NCBI RefSeq assembly: GCF_003985155.1
Contig: NZ_ML133687.1
Location: 124,001-188,000, forward strand
Length of the DNA: 64,000 nt
Source of the DNA: Rhizobium vallis
GTDB taxonomy: Bacteria; Pseudomonadota; Alphaproteobacteria; Rhizobiales; Rhizobiaceae
Direction of reading: 5' to 3'
Shown here piece by piece: positions 44,678-52,457 of the stretch. A program made the translations under genes and the position numbers. The notes beneath the pieces are model-generated. The model had not been told where the DNA came from. It did not search any database and worked only from the letters and a program-made list of their open reading frames with translations. How positions within the stretch are numbered: the first letter of the stretch is position 1; each line of letters begins with the position of its first letter.

Positions 44678-46723
44678 TCAATGCTGCTCGACCGGCGCCG
44701 GCACCGCGGCCGGCAAAGCCTTCCGTTCAAGCCGGTCGGCGACCAGCATCGACAACATCATTTCCACCAAGCCGTTTGCACCGCCCTTCTCGCCGCCGGC
44801 ACCGCCGACCTGGATCTGGGGCACGAGCGGCAGCCTGCCGTTCTCGATCGCTTCGGCAAAGCGCATCAGCACCTGCGAATTGAGCTGATAGTCCGGACCG
44901 CCGAAGGCGGCGACCTTCTTCTCCGTGGCTTCGGCTTCCGCCAGGCCGACGGCGCGTACCTTCTGGGCGTCGGCGAGACCGGTCGCCTTGATGCGCTCGG
45001 CATCGGCAAGCGCGATTGCCTTGATCCGGTCGGCCTCGCCGAGGCCTGCGAGCCGGACCTTTTCCGCTTCGGCCTTGGCGGTGACCTGAATGGTCTCGGC
45101 CTGCTGGCGGGTGCGGGCGAGCTGCGCCTTTCCCTCGTTTTCGCTGATCTCGATGGCAAGCGCCGATGTCGTGATCTTGGCCTGCTGCTCGGCCAGCGCC
45201 TCCTTCTCGCGCAGCGTCCGCTCCTGGACTGCCGCAGCTTCCTGAAGCTCATAGGTCTCGACCTTTTCGACCGCGATCTGGCGTTCGCGCAACTGGATGA
45301 GGATCTGCTCGATGCTGTTCTGGCCATTGGCGGCGCGGGGTGTGCCGATCAGCACTTCCTGCAGTTCGAGACTGTAGGAAGCGAACTTCTCGCGCATTTC
45401 ATCGCCCGATTTGCGCTGGATTTCGCTGCGCTCCTGCAGGAGTTCGATCAGGGTCTTGGTCTGGGCGATGTTCTTGAAATAGGCCGAGACCATCGGATCG
45501 AGCGTCTGCTCGACCAGCCGCTTGATATCGCCGAAGCGCTGCACCACCAGCGGCGCCTTCATATAGTCGATATGCACGACGACCGACAGCGGCAGGACCG
45601 GCTCGAATGCGTCCTTGGTAATCAGCGACACTTCCGAAAGATTTTCATCGAGGCGATGTTCGCCGAATTGCTCCTTCGTCCATTTGAGCACGAAGTTGGT
45701 CGTCGGCACGATGACGATATTGCCGGCATAGGTGTTGAACGCGTATTTGCCCGGCAGAAGCGGTGTCGACCAGACGCCGCGCGAGCCGCGTTCGACCAGT
45801 TCGCCGTGCCTGTAGGACTGGCCCGAAATATCGGCGCTGCGGCGGCCGGTATAGGAGACGACCACACCCACGGTGCCGACGCCGATGATCGTCTTTTCAA
45901 CAAGTTCGATGGTCGCGAAAATCCGGTTGAGGAAGTAGCTGCCGTCAGCAAGAACCTGCAACTGGCGGCCGCGATAACCGCCGGCAAAGAGGAATTTCTC
46001 TGGATCCTGGAAATTGTTGTGAAAATTCGGGTCCCTGGGATCATTGGCAACGGTCGGCGCAATGATCTCGCCGTCCGGCAGTGCCGGGCCATCGTGGATG
46101 GTGACGATGCCGATCATGTCATCGGCGTCTCGGATGACGACTGGCTCGAAACCATCGCGATCCGCGATCAACTGCGACATGTCCGAAAACAGCTTCTGTT
46201 CGGAGGCGCCCAAGGCCACGGCATAGGTCGACTGCGCGGTGAGCACGATGAATTGCGCGAGATTGATGGCATAGGTGCCTTCACGCAGGATCTTGCGCTG
46301 CGGACCCTTCTGGCCGCCTTTTTCCAGAAAAGCGCGCACGTCCTGAAAATCGTCAGCCACGGTATTCGACGCCAACGTCTGGGTTGGTGGTAGCGGGTTG
46401 CCATCGCGCGCGAAGACGTAGCCGATCTGGCCCTGCGGAATGGTCACCAGATTGGCACGATGCATTGAATATTGGAACGGCATGAAGAAATGCAGGCCAC
46501 CGCGCACGACTTCCGGCTGGAAGCCGGCCTCGCCGTTAAGTGCGATGAAGCCATTGTCTACGGAACCGCGGAAGCTCCACAGTTTCTCGAGGATGCCGAG
46601 CCTGTCGTTCGGGATGTAGCGGATGACGCCGCTCCACCAGATCAGAATTGCCAGCACGATGATGAGGGCGATGAATTCGATCGCCCGCCATTCCATCGGA
46701 CTGAGATATTGTACGGTATCCAT
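44678..46723 (-). CDS. SPFH/band 7 (prohibitin-like) membrane protein
   Basis: A 681-residue protein. An N-terminal transmembrane segment (IEFIALIIVLAILIWWSGV, about 15-33) is followed by an SPFH/band 7 domain with an inserted region (about 45-430). Next comes a long alanine/glutamate-rich coiled coil (about 440-600) and a flexible C-terminus with GGAGGEKGGANG. Residues about 556-600 contain approximately 11-residue repeats of the type GLADAxxIKA. Such proteins form large membrane-tethered oligomers that organise lipid domains or scaffold other factors. It is monocistronic and convergent with the ribokinase gene. No NfeD or protease partner is adjacent. Confidence 0.9.
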   Translation of the reverse strand: MDTVQYLSPMEWRAIEFIALIIVLAILIWWSGVIRYIPNDRLGILEKLWSFRGSVDNGFIALNGEAGFQPEVVRGGLHFFMPFQYSMHRANLVTIPQGQIGYVFARDGNPLPPTQTLASNTVADDFQDVRAFLEKGGQKGPQRKILREGTYAINLAQFIVLTAQSTYAVALGASEQKLFSDMSQLIADRDGFEPVVIRDADDMIGIVTIHDGPALPDGEIIAPTVANDPRDPNFHNNFQDPEKFLFAGGYRGRQLQVLADGSYFLNRIFATIELVEKTIIGVGTVGVVVSYTGRRSADISGQSYRHGELVERGSRGVWSTPLLPGKYAFNTYAGNIVIVPTTNFVLKWTKEQFGEHRLDENLSEVSLITKDAFEPVLPLSVVVHIDYMKAPLVVQRFGDIKRLVEQTLDPMVSAYFKNIAQTKTLIELLQERSEIQRKSGDEMREKFASYSLELQEVLIGTPRAANGQNSIEQILIQLRERQIAVEKVETYELQEAAAVQERTLREKEALAEQQAKITTSALAIEISENEGKAQLARTRQQAETIQVTAKAEAEKVRLAGLGEADRIKAIALADAERIKATGLADAQKVRAVGLAEAEATEKKVAAFGGPDYQLNSQVLMRFAEAIENGRLPLVPQIQVGGAGGEKGGANGLVEMMLSMLVADRLERKALPAAVPAPVEQH

Positions 46724-47136
46724 ATTTTTCTCCTATGGGCGCACGGGTTCGTCCACCCGACGGCCGCCCGGTCGGTTGCTGGTTGATAAGACGGGGAGAT
46801 GGCGCGCCTAAACGTGCGACGCACGAAGTGCGTCGCGAACGTCTGGGTTGCTCATTGTCTGGGAAAATGACCGCGTGTCCCGAATCCCCACCGAGGGACG
46901 GCGTGGTCGTGAGTATCTCACATCGGGATTGCCTTGGTAGACATAACGACAGAGGACGTAGGGATTGCGCCTATAGGTTTAAAGATGTTCACCGCGGAAA
47001 TCAGGCAAGTACTTCCAGCGATTTCGATATTTCGAGCATTCAATTCTACTGAATTATGGTTTTTCCGGTCGATTGTTTCCGGAAGTATTCCCGCGTGAGG
47101 CATCCGCAAAGGTTGCCGAGACCGCGCAAGGCATCG
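46724..47136. other. 413-bp gene-free region between SPFH and ROK genes
   Basis: No gene recognised. It contains the SPFH promoter and a perfect hairpin at 46816-46836. The 47000-47100 part is AT-richer than its surroundings. No repeats or RNA genes seen. Confidence 0.5.
46816..46836. other. Perfect 9-bp hairpin
   Basis: GCGACGCAC and GTGCGTCGC with a three-base loop, about 95 bases upstream of the SPFH start. No T-run. It could be an operator or an RNA element in the 5' leader. Confidence 0.4.
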
Positions 47137-48288
47137 TCACAAAACGGTTTCGAATAGCGGGATCAAGGCTGCGCCGATTGCGCCGGGGGCATCGACGACC
47201 CGCCCTACGGCAAGGCGGGGAACGTCACGCAGGACGCCGTGCCGCGGCAGATTGTTGAATTCGGTCCGTTCGATGAGCATTTCTGCCAGTGAATGCGGAA
47301 GCTCGCCGCCCAGCACGATCAACGCCGGGTCGAAGACCGCGCAGATCGCATTGATGGCGTGATTGTGCGCGGGCGCGACACGGTCGACCCACTCCGCAAC
47401 GCCGTCCCAATCCACCAGGGCCTCGTTTTTCAAGTCCTTCAACGTCAGATCGGTGCGTCCCTTGGCACGAAGATGCTGAAGCAGAAGGCCGAGGGCAGGG
47501 CGATCGTCATAATCCTGGCGCCCGAAGAGAACGGAATATTCGCCGGCATTGCCGAAGCTGCCGCGAAACGGCATGCCTCCGCAGACGAGGCCGCCGCCAT
47601 ATCCGTGAAGATGGGCGATATAGGCGAAATCCGCGACATCGCGGCCGACACCGAAAATGGCTTCCGCCAAAGCGGCGGTTCTGGCGACATTGTCTGCCCA
47701 GACCGGTAGGCCGAGCTGTTCCCCAAGCAGAGGTGCCAGATCGATCAATGACCAATGAGCGAGCGGCAGAGGGCAGTTGAATGCCGTTTCCAGCATGCGA
47801 TGGCCGCTGACTGCGAGGCCCACCCCGAGCACATCGCGTCGCTCGGCCCCGCGGCGGGCAAGAAGCTCTCCGACGGCGGTATCGATCCGCTCCATCTCCA
47901 CGGAGAGCGACGATCCCTCCTGCGGAATTTCCATATTTTCCAAAGGCTCTCCGAAACCCATCAGGCAGAGTCCGATCGAGCCGACATTCACGGAAATGCC
48001 GAGCGTCAGGCACCAATCCTTGCAAAGCGTGAGCTCCGGGCTGGGCGGCCCGGGGCGCCGGGTTTCCGATGTGGAAAAAACAATCATTCCCCGATCGTGA
48101 AGCTGCCGGACGATCCTGTGCAACGATTGTTGCGTGAGATCGAGCGGCTCGGTCAGGTCGGAGCGTTCGATTCCTGGGGATTTCCAGATCAGCCGCAAAA
48201 GGTCCCGTTCATTGCGGGAAGCCACTCGCGAAGGTTGAAAATCCCGCAAGAAATGTGTCGCAACGTGATCTAATGGAACGTACTTCAT
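47137..48288 (-). CDS. ROK-family transcriptional regulator lacking the zinc-site cysteines
   Basis: A 383-residue protein with an N-terminal winged HTH (ERDLLRLIWKSPGIERSDLTEPLDLTQQSLHRIVRQLHDRGMI) and a ROK sugar-kinase-like domain (GLAVSGHRML, WADNVARTAALAEAIFG, LIVLGGELP). The CxCGxxGCxE zinc cluster normal in ROK proteins is absent: after GNAGEYSVL the sequence goes straight into a non-cysteine segment. It is thus a divergent ROK repressor of the XylR/NagC type with unknown ligand. It is divergent from the AraC-type gene. Confidence 0.88.
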   Translation of the reverse strand: MKYVPLDHVATHFLRDFQPSRVASRNERDLLRLIWKSPGIERSDLTEPLDLTQQSLHRIVRQLHDRGMIVFSTSETRRPGPPSPELTLCKDWCLTLGISVNVGSIGLCLMGFGEPLENMEIPQEGSSLSVEMERIDTAVGELLARRGAERRDVLGVGLAVSGHRMLETAFNCPLPLAHWSLIDLAPLLGEQLGLPVWADNVARTAALAEAIFGVGRDVADFAYIAHLHGYGGGLVCGGMPFRGSFGNAGEYSVLFGRQDYDDRPALGLLLQHLRAKGRTDLTLKDLKNEALVDWDGVAEWVDRVAPAHNHAINAICAVFDPALIVLGGELPHSLAEMLIERTEFNNLPRHGVLRDVPRLAVGRVVDAPGAIGAALIPLFETVL

Positions 48289-48300
48289 TTCTCGATCGTT
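48275..48300 (+). promoter_or_regulatory. Possible stress-sigma (EcfG/RpoE2) promoter match
   Basis: GGAAC-N17-CGTT, matching the alphaproteobacterial EcfG/RpoE2 consensus. It overlaps the start of the ROK gene and points toward the AraC-type gene 218 bases downstream. About one such match is expected by chance in a window of this size, so confidence is low. Confidence 0.3.
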
Positions 48301-48518
48301 TTGATTTACACTGCAGGTGTGAAACCTGCTTAGGGAGTGCTTCGCTTTCTGTCAAATCAAGGATTCGATCCCCGATCTGTAGGTCCTGCTTATCTCATGG
48401 AGACTGGCCAAGCCAGCCGAGATGAGGGCATTTCGCAGGGACGAGGGGACCGGCCGAGTGGAGGATGGGAGAGGGCGGTTGAACCTGCGGGTTGTGAAGG
48501 GCGGAAAGAGCGAACAAC

Positions 48519-49577
48519 ATGGTATGGTTGAGATCTCAGAATTCAGCGCGCACTCGCGAGCGTGATTACGGCTTCACCCCGACGCATGAAGGCGATGACT
48601 TCGAGTCGATGGTGCAAGCCTTTACCGCAGGCTATGGCGTCTTCGGCGCCAAGCCGCTGGGCGGTGATCGAGCCTTTGCCTGGGCAGCGGATTTGAGGAG
48701 GAGTGGGACGCTTACAGCGGTTCATTCGGCTTTTCAGAGTTCCTGGCAAGTTCGAACACTCGACGAGACCCCGCAACACCTTGTGTTCTACATTCCGCAC
48801 ACGGGATCCATCCAACTGACCGTTGGCAAAAGAATGGTCGAGGGCGGAGCGGGCCGCATCATCATCGCCAACAACCATGAGGTTGGCGATCGCATTGTCC
48901 AAGGCGACCCGCACCGTTCGGACGCTCTTTGCCTGGATTGGAAAGTGGTGAGGCGAACGCTCTTTTCGCTCTTGGAAACGCCGACCCTCGAGTCGCTTGA
49001 CCTTGAGCCCGTCGTGGACATGGCATCACCATCGGGCCGGCTTATCGGCAACCTGGTGCAGACGATCGTGCAGGGTATGCGCAATGGCGGCCCGCTTCTA
49101 TCCTCGCCGCTTGCCGTATCGACGATGAGCGAAACACTCGCCGACCTTGTGATCCGATTTGCCCATCATCGTTTTTCCGGCCACTTTCAAAGGAAGGTGT
49201 CGTCGGTCGCGCCTTGGCATGTGCGGCGCGCGATCGACTATATGCACGCCAATATTGCCGAGCCTTTCACCATGTCGATGGTGGCTGATGAAGTCGGGAT
49301 TTCAGTCCGCGCGCTGCAAACGGGCTTCAAGACATTCAGAGAAACGTCACCTGGCGCTTACCTACGCACGATCAGGCTGAAAGCCGTCCACGACCAGCTG
49401 CGGGATCCCTTGAACCAGCAAACACTTCGCGACATCTGCACCACGTGGGGTTTCTTTCATCCCGGCAGGTTCTCTGCGATCTACCGCAGCGCTTTTGGGG
49501 AAAGCCCGAGGGATACACGCTTGCGAGCCGCCTTTAGCTCCGGTGTGACGGCACAAGTTCTGAGCGCGTCAATGTGA
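48519..49577 (+). CDS. AraC-family transcriptional regulator
   Basis: A 352-residue regulator. The N-terminal ~210 residues form a cupin-like sensor (LVFYIPHTGSIQLTVGKRMVEGG). The C-terminal two-HTH AraC domain (about 235-335) contains HANIAEPFTMSMVADEVGISVRALQTGFKTF and YLRTIRLKAVHDQLR, then WGFFHPGRFSAIYRSAFGESP. It follows a divergent ROK gene and precedes a beta-helix protein gene by 230 bases, which it might control. The inducer is unknown. Confidence 0.92.
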   Translation: MVWLRSQNSARTRERDYGFTPTHEGDDFESMVQAFTAGYGVFGAKPLGGDRAFAWAADLRRSGTLTAVHSAFQSSWQVRTLDETPQHLVFYIPHTGSIQLTVGKRMVEGGAGRIIIANNHEVGDRIVQGDPHRSDALCLDWKVVRRTLFSLLETPTLESLDLEPVVDMASPSGRLIGNLVQTIVQGMRNGGPLLSSPLAVSTMSETLADLVIRFAHHRFSGHFQRKVSSVAPWHVRRAIDYMHANIAEPFTMSMVADEVGISVRALQTGFKTFRETSPGAYLRTIRLKAVHDQLRDPLNQQTLRDICTTWGFFHPGRFSAIYRSAFGESPRDTRLRAAFSSGVTAQVLSASM

Positions 49578-49581
49578 TGCC

Positions 49582-49597
49582 GGCCGCGAATGCGGCC
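49582..49597 (+). terminator. Short hairpin after the AraC-type gene
   Basis: GGCCGC-GAAT-GCGGCC followed by ATCTTTC, five bases beyond the stop. A modest intrinsic terminator. Confidence 0.45.
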
Positions 49598-49809
49598 ATC
49601 TTTCACATAATATTGAAGAGCTTCTGACATAACGACGCTCTTGGGTCTCCACTGGCGTTTCGACCGCGAGCCTTGAAGCCTTGGTCTTGACGAATGGGAT
49701 GAAGACGAGGCGGGACGACGCCTGCGCGAGCGGTTAAGCTCAGATCGTCAAACTCCTGCCACACGCCCCTCATTAATTCTTGCGCGACAACCGTTCGAAT
49801 GGAGATCCG

Positions 49810-50955
49810 ATGCCCGCAATCCTTCGAAAGAAAGCTCACGGCGTTTCCACGCGGGGGCAAGTCGTCGACGGCGCCGAAGACATCGGTGTTGCCTATCAGG
49901 TGTTCTCCGACACGGTGGTGGAAGACGTCGTTGTCAAGAATTCTCCTCGCGGCTTCAAATTTCACAATGGCAAGAACCTCGTCGTCAGACGCTGCGAGAC
50001 CGAGAATGTGGTGGGCGACGGCATTTATCTGACGAAGACGTCAAATGTATTGCTGGAGAACAACCGCATCGGGGCAGCACCGGGAGAAGGTGCCGACTGC
50101 TGCCAGTTCGCCTATCAAAACAAGGACAACAATATCAGCTCCGATATCGTGATCCGGGGCAATCTCTTCCTTCAATCGCCGACCAGTACGTCGAACAAGG
50201 GGGCGCTGGTCTGCGACAAAACCCGAAACTACCTCGTTGAATACAACTATATCGGGGGAAAGAATTTTTCCTTTTCATCGGTCGGCGACGATGCCGTCGT
50301 GCGCAGCAACGTCATGTGCGATGGCCGGATGAATGACTATTCTTTCGGCTACGGCATTGGCGACAAGGTCGATCGCGCCAGGCATCATGTTTACGACAAC
50401 CGGATCGAGAACAGCAATCGCGGCGTCAGCCTCAGCGGTTTCTCGGACCAAGGGCTGGCCTTTCGCAGAGACATCGACATCCATGACAATGTGATCAGCG
50501 AATGCGACATTGCATTCTTCGCCAATCGGCCATGGTCCGGGAGCTTCCGGCGCAACATATTTCTGCGATGCAAGCAGGACATTGTTCTCAGGGCAAACGG
50601 TGAGACGACTGCGGGCAAGGTCGAGGACAACTACTTTAACGACGGCAGCTTTCTGAATGTCACCCCGCCGCCGCTTCGTTTCAAAGCCGACGGAAAAGCC
50701 TCCGTGGCCTCCGGTGAATGGACATCCGAACCCGACGAGATCCGCATTCAGTGGCGCAACAAGGGGATCGATATTCCCGGCGCCAATCGGCCCTCCATTG
50801 CCGTCGAGCCCGGGATGGAATTGTCATGCGTTCTGCTGGCGCGCAAGGAACAGAATTGGATGCTTGCGATCGCTGAGACCGTCTATGACCAGTTCACGCC
50901 ACGCGCCTGGGAGGAGAAAATGCTACCCTGGCAGAAGCGATATCTCTCGATTTAG
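49810..50955 (+). CDS. Right-handed parallel beta-helix repeat protein, no signal peptide
   Basis: A 381-residue protein. The start at 49810 follows GGAG at five bases. Repeated short strands with the N/D-rich turn pattern (DVVVKNSPRGFKFHNGKNLVVRRCE, GIYLTKTSNVLLENNRIG, DIVIRGNLFLQS, HHVYDNRIENSNRGVSL, DIDIHDNVISECDIAFFAN) indicate a pectate-lyase-like beta-helix over about residues 30-290. A C-terminal beta-rich module follows. There is no signal peptide or membrane helix, unusual for this mostly extracellular fold. Possible roles are carbohydrate lyase or epimerase, or surface protein exported by another route. Substrate not identifiable. Confidence 0.75.
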   Translation: MPAILRKKAHGVSTRGQVVDGAEDIGVAYQVFSDTVVEDVVVKNSPRGFKFHNGKNLVVRRCETENVVGDGIYLTKTSNVLLENNRIGAAPGEGADCCQFAYQNKDNNISSDIVIRGNLFLQSPTSTSNKGALVCDKTRNYLVEYNYIGGKNFSFSSVGDDAVVRSNVMCDGRMNDYSFGYGIGDKVDRARHHVYDNRIENSNRGVSLSGFSDQGLAFRRDIDIHDNVISECDIAFFANRPWSGSFRRNIFLRCKQDIVLRANGETTAGKVEDNYFNDGSFLNVTPPPLRFKADGKASVASGEWTSEPDEIRIQWRNKGIDIPGANRPSIAVEPGMELSCVLLARKEQNWMLAIAETVYDQFTPRAWEEKMLPWQKRYLSI

Positions 50956-51048
50956 CAGCCTGTTGCTTGGCTGGGCTGAGGCAAGGCCCCATTTTCAATT
51001 CTTACGTCTCAAGTCTAGTCAGAGGCGGTAGTCTGTGCCTACGACCCG

Positions 51049-51240
51049 TCATCCGTCTGTGACACCCGAGAGCCGCGGTAACGGGCCGTGACTCGAAAAC
51101 CACCCCAGTGGGCGATACTCGTCCGGCGAGCCTGGCGGCGAGAAAAAGCCTGCAAACTTCGCATACGAAACCATAAGACCAAAGAATATTACCAGCCCAA
51201 AAGCAATGCGCGTGGCGCGCCTTACGTCTTCTCTTCTCAT
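51049..51240 (-). CDS. Possible small single-helix membrane protein
   Basis: A 63-residue ORF with a basic N-terminus (MRREDVRRATR) and one membrane helix (IAFGLVIFFGLMVSYAKFAGFF), then a Pro/Gly-rich tail. GGGGCGC precedes the ATG as a weak ribosome site. Composition is protein-like, but no homologue comes to mind. It is divergent from the next small ORF. Confidence 0.4.
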   Translation of the reverse strand: MRREDVRRATRIAFGLVIFFGLMVSYAKFAGFFSPPGSPDEYRPLGWFSSHGPLPRLSGVTDG

Positions 51241-51249
51241 GAGCGCCCC

Positions 51250-51447
51250 ATGTCTACCAGCTTCACAACATCCTCTGAAGAATTACAGAACCACGTGGTA
51301 TGCAATTTTGTCAAGAAGTTGACGGCGGCAGAAGCGAATGATCTGGCGATCGCGCGGCGCGAAATGAAACCGTCCGAAGAGCCTTGGCTTTCTCCGGAAT
51401 CACCGCGGCGTCTGCCTGCAGCGCCGCGCGTCTTTTCAGATGCGTAG
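51250..51447 (+). CDS. Small hypothetical protein
   Basis: A 65-residue ORF (MSTSFTTSSEELQNHVVCNF) with a helical middle (FVKKLTAAEANDLAIARREM) and a Pro-rich C-terminus. It is soluble and charged. It sits upstream of the ku gene but before that gene's stress promoter, so it is probably not cotranscribed. Function unknown; it could be a spurious ORF. Confidence 0.35.
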   Translation: MSTSFTTSSEELQNHVVCNFVKKLTAAEANDLAIARREMKPSEEPWLSPESPRRLPAAPRVFSDA

Positions 51448-51550
51448 AGAACGCTGGAGCCCTTTGGATTGCTGCACAATGCATCCTTGAACCGATTCCG
51501 GTTTATGGAATAATGCAGGTAGTGGCTCGCTCGGAAAAACATCGAGGACC

Positions 51551-51575
51551 GGAACCAAAGACCGCCTCTTCCGTT
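51551..51575 (+). promoter_or_regulatory. EcfG/RpoE2-type promoter of the first ku gene
   Basis: GGAAC-N16-CGTT, an exact match to the general-stress sigma consensus of alphaproteobacteria, ending 52 bases before the ku start. In Sinorhizobium, stress-sigma control of end-joining genes is known, which supports the call. Confidence 0.7.
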
Positions 51576-51627
51576 GATTGCCATATTCCGAACCATGCCC
51601 GGAAAACCACCCGGCGGCAGGACGCAC

Positions 51628-52431
51628 ATGGCACGTCAGACCTTCTGGAAAGGCTATCTCAAGCTCTCGCTCGTCACCGCGGCCGTCTCGCTGACGCCGG
51701 CGACAACCGAAAGCAACAAGGTCCGTTTCCACGTCCTCAATCGCCAGACGAAGAACCGCGTCGAAAGCCGATATGTCGACAGCGTCACCCACAAACCGGT
51801 GGCCGAGAGAGACCAGGTGAAGGGCTATCCACGCGGCGAGGACGACTATGTTCTTCTCGAAGACGAGGAAATCGAGGAGGTCGGGCTCGAAAGCACCCGC
51901 ACCATCGATATCGACAGTTTCGTGCCGCGGGGCTCGATCGACTGGATCTGGTACGACAAGCCGCATTTTCTGGCACCCGAGGACAAGGTCGGCGTGGAAG
52001 CCTTCTGCGTCATCCGCGAGGCGATGAAGGCAAATGACGTCGTCGGCATCGCGCGCCTGGTTCTGTATCGCCGCGAGCGCGCCGTGCTCCTGGAGCCGCA
52101 AGGCAAAGGCATCGTTCTCTGGACCCTGCGCTATGGCGACGAGGTGCGCGAACCGACAGCCGAACTCGACAGCAAAGCCGAGATCGATAGCAAGCTGCTG
52201 GCCTTGATGAAGCAGTTGGTGAAGGAGGAGACGAAGGATTGGAGCCCATCCATGGTGCAGGATCCGATCCAGAAACGCCTGAAGTCGATGATCCGCGGCA
52301 AGCAGAAGAGCTTGAAGGCGGCGGCACCCGCGAAAAAGCCCGCACCGGTGAAATCGACCGGCAACGTCATCAATATCATGGATGCGTTGAAAAAGAGCCT
52401 GGCTGCGGAAGGCGGGCGCAAGCCGGGTTAG
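51628..52431 (+). CDS. ku: Ku-type DNA end-binding protein (first copy)
   Basis: A 267-residue bacterial Ku. It starts MARQTFWKGYLKLSLVTAAVSL and contains the family core YVDSVTHKPVAERDQVKGYPRGEDDYVLLEDEEIE, IDIDSFVPRGSIDWIWYDKPHFLAPE and ALMKQLVKEETKDWSPSMVQDPIQKRLKSMI. The lysine-rich C-terminal tail (KAAAPAKKPAPVKS) is typical. It binds double-strand ends as a homodimer and recruits LigD. It is convergent with ligD (26-base gap) and has its own stress-type promoter. A second ku lies on the other side of ligD. Confidence 0.95.
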   Translation: MARQTFWKGYLKLSLVTAAVSLTPATTESNKVRFHVLNRQTKNRVESRYVDSVTHKPVAERDQVKGYPRGEDDYVLLEDEEIEEVGLESTRTIDIDSFVPRGSIDWIWYDKPHFLAPEDKVGVEAFCVIREAMKANDVVGIARLVLYRRERAVLLEPQGKGIVLWTLRYGDEVREPTAELDSKAEIDSKLLALMKQLVKEETKDWSPSMVQDPIQKRLKSMIRGKQKSLKAAAPAKKPAPVKSTGNVINIMDALKKSLAAEGGRKPG

Positions 52432-52457
52432 CCGGTCGCCAGAGCATCTCCGATCCG

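Noticed and set aside
44681..46393. 570-residue plus-strand frame opposite the SPFH gene
   Set aside because: Leu/Asp/Gly-rich mirror of the alanine-rich coiled coil; no domain pattern.
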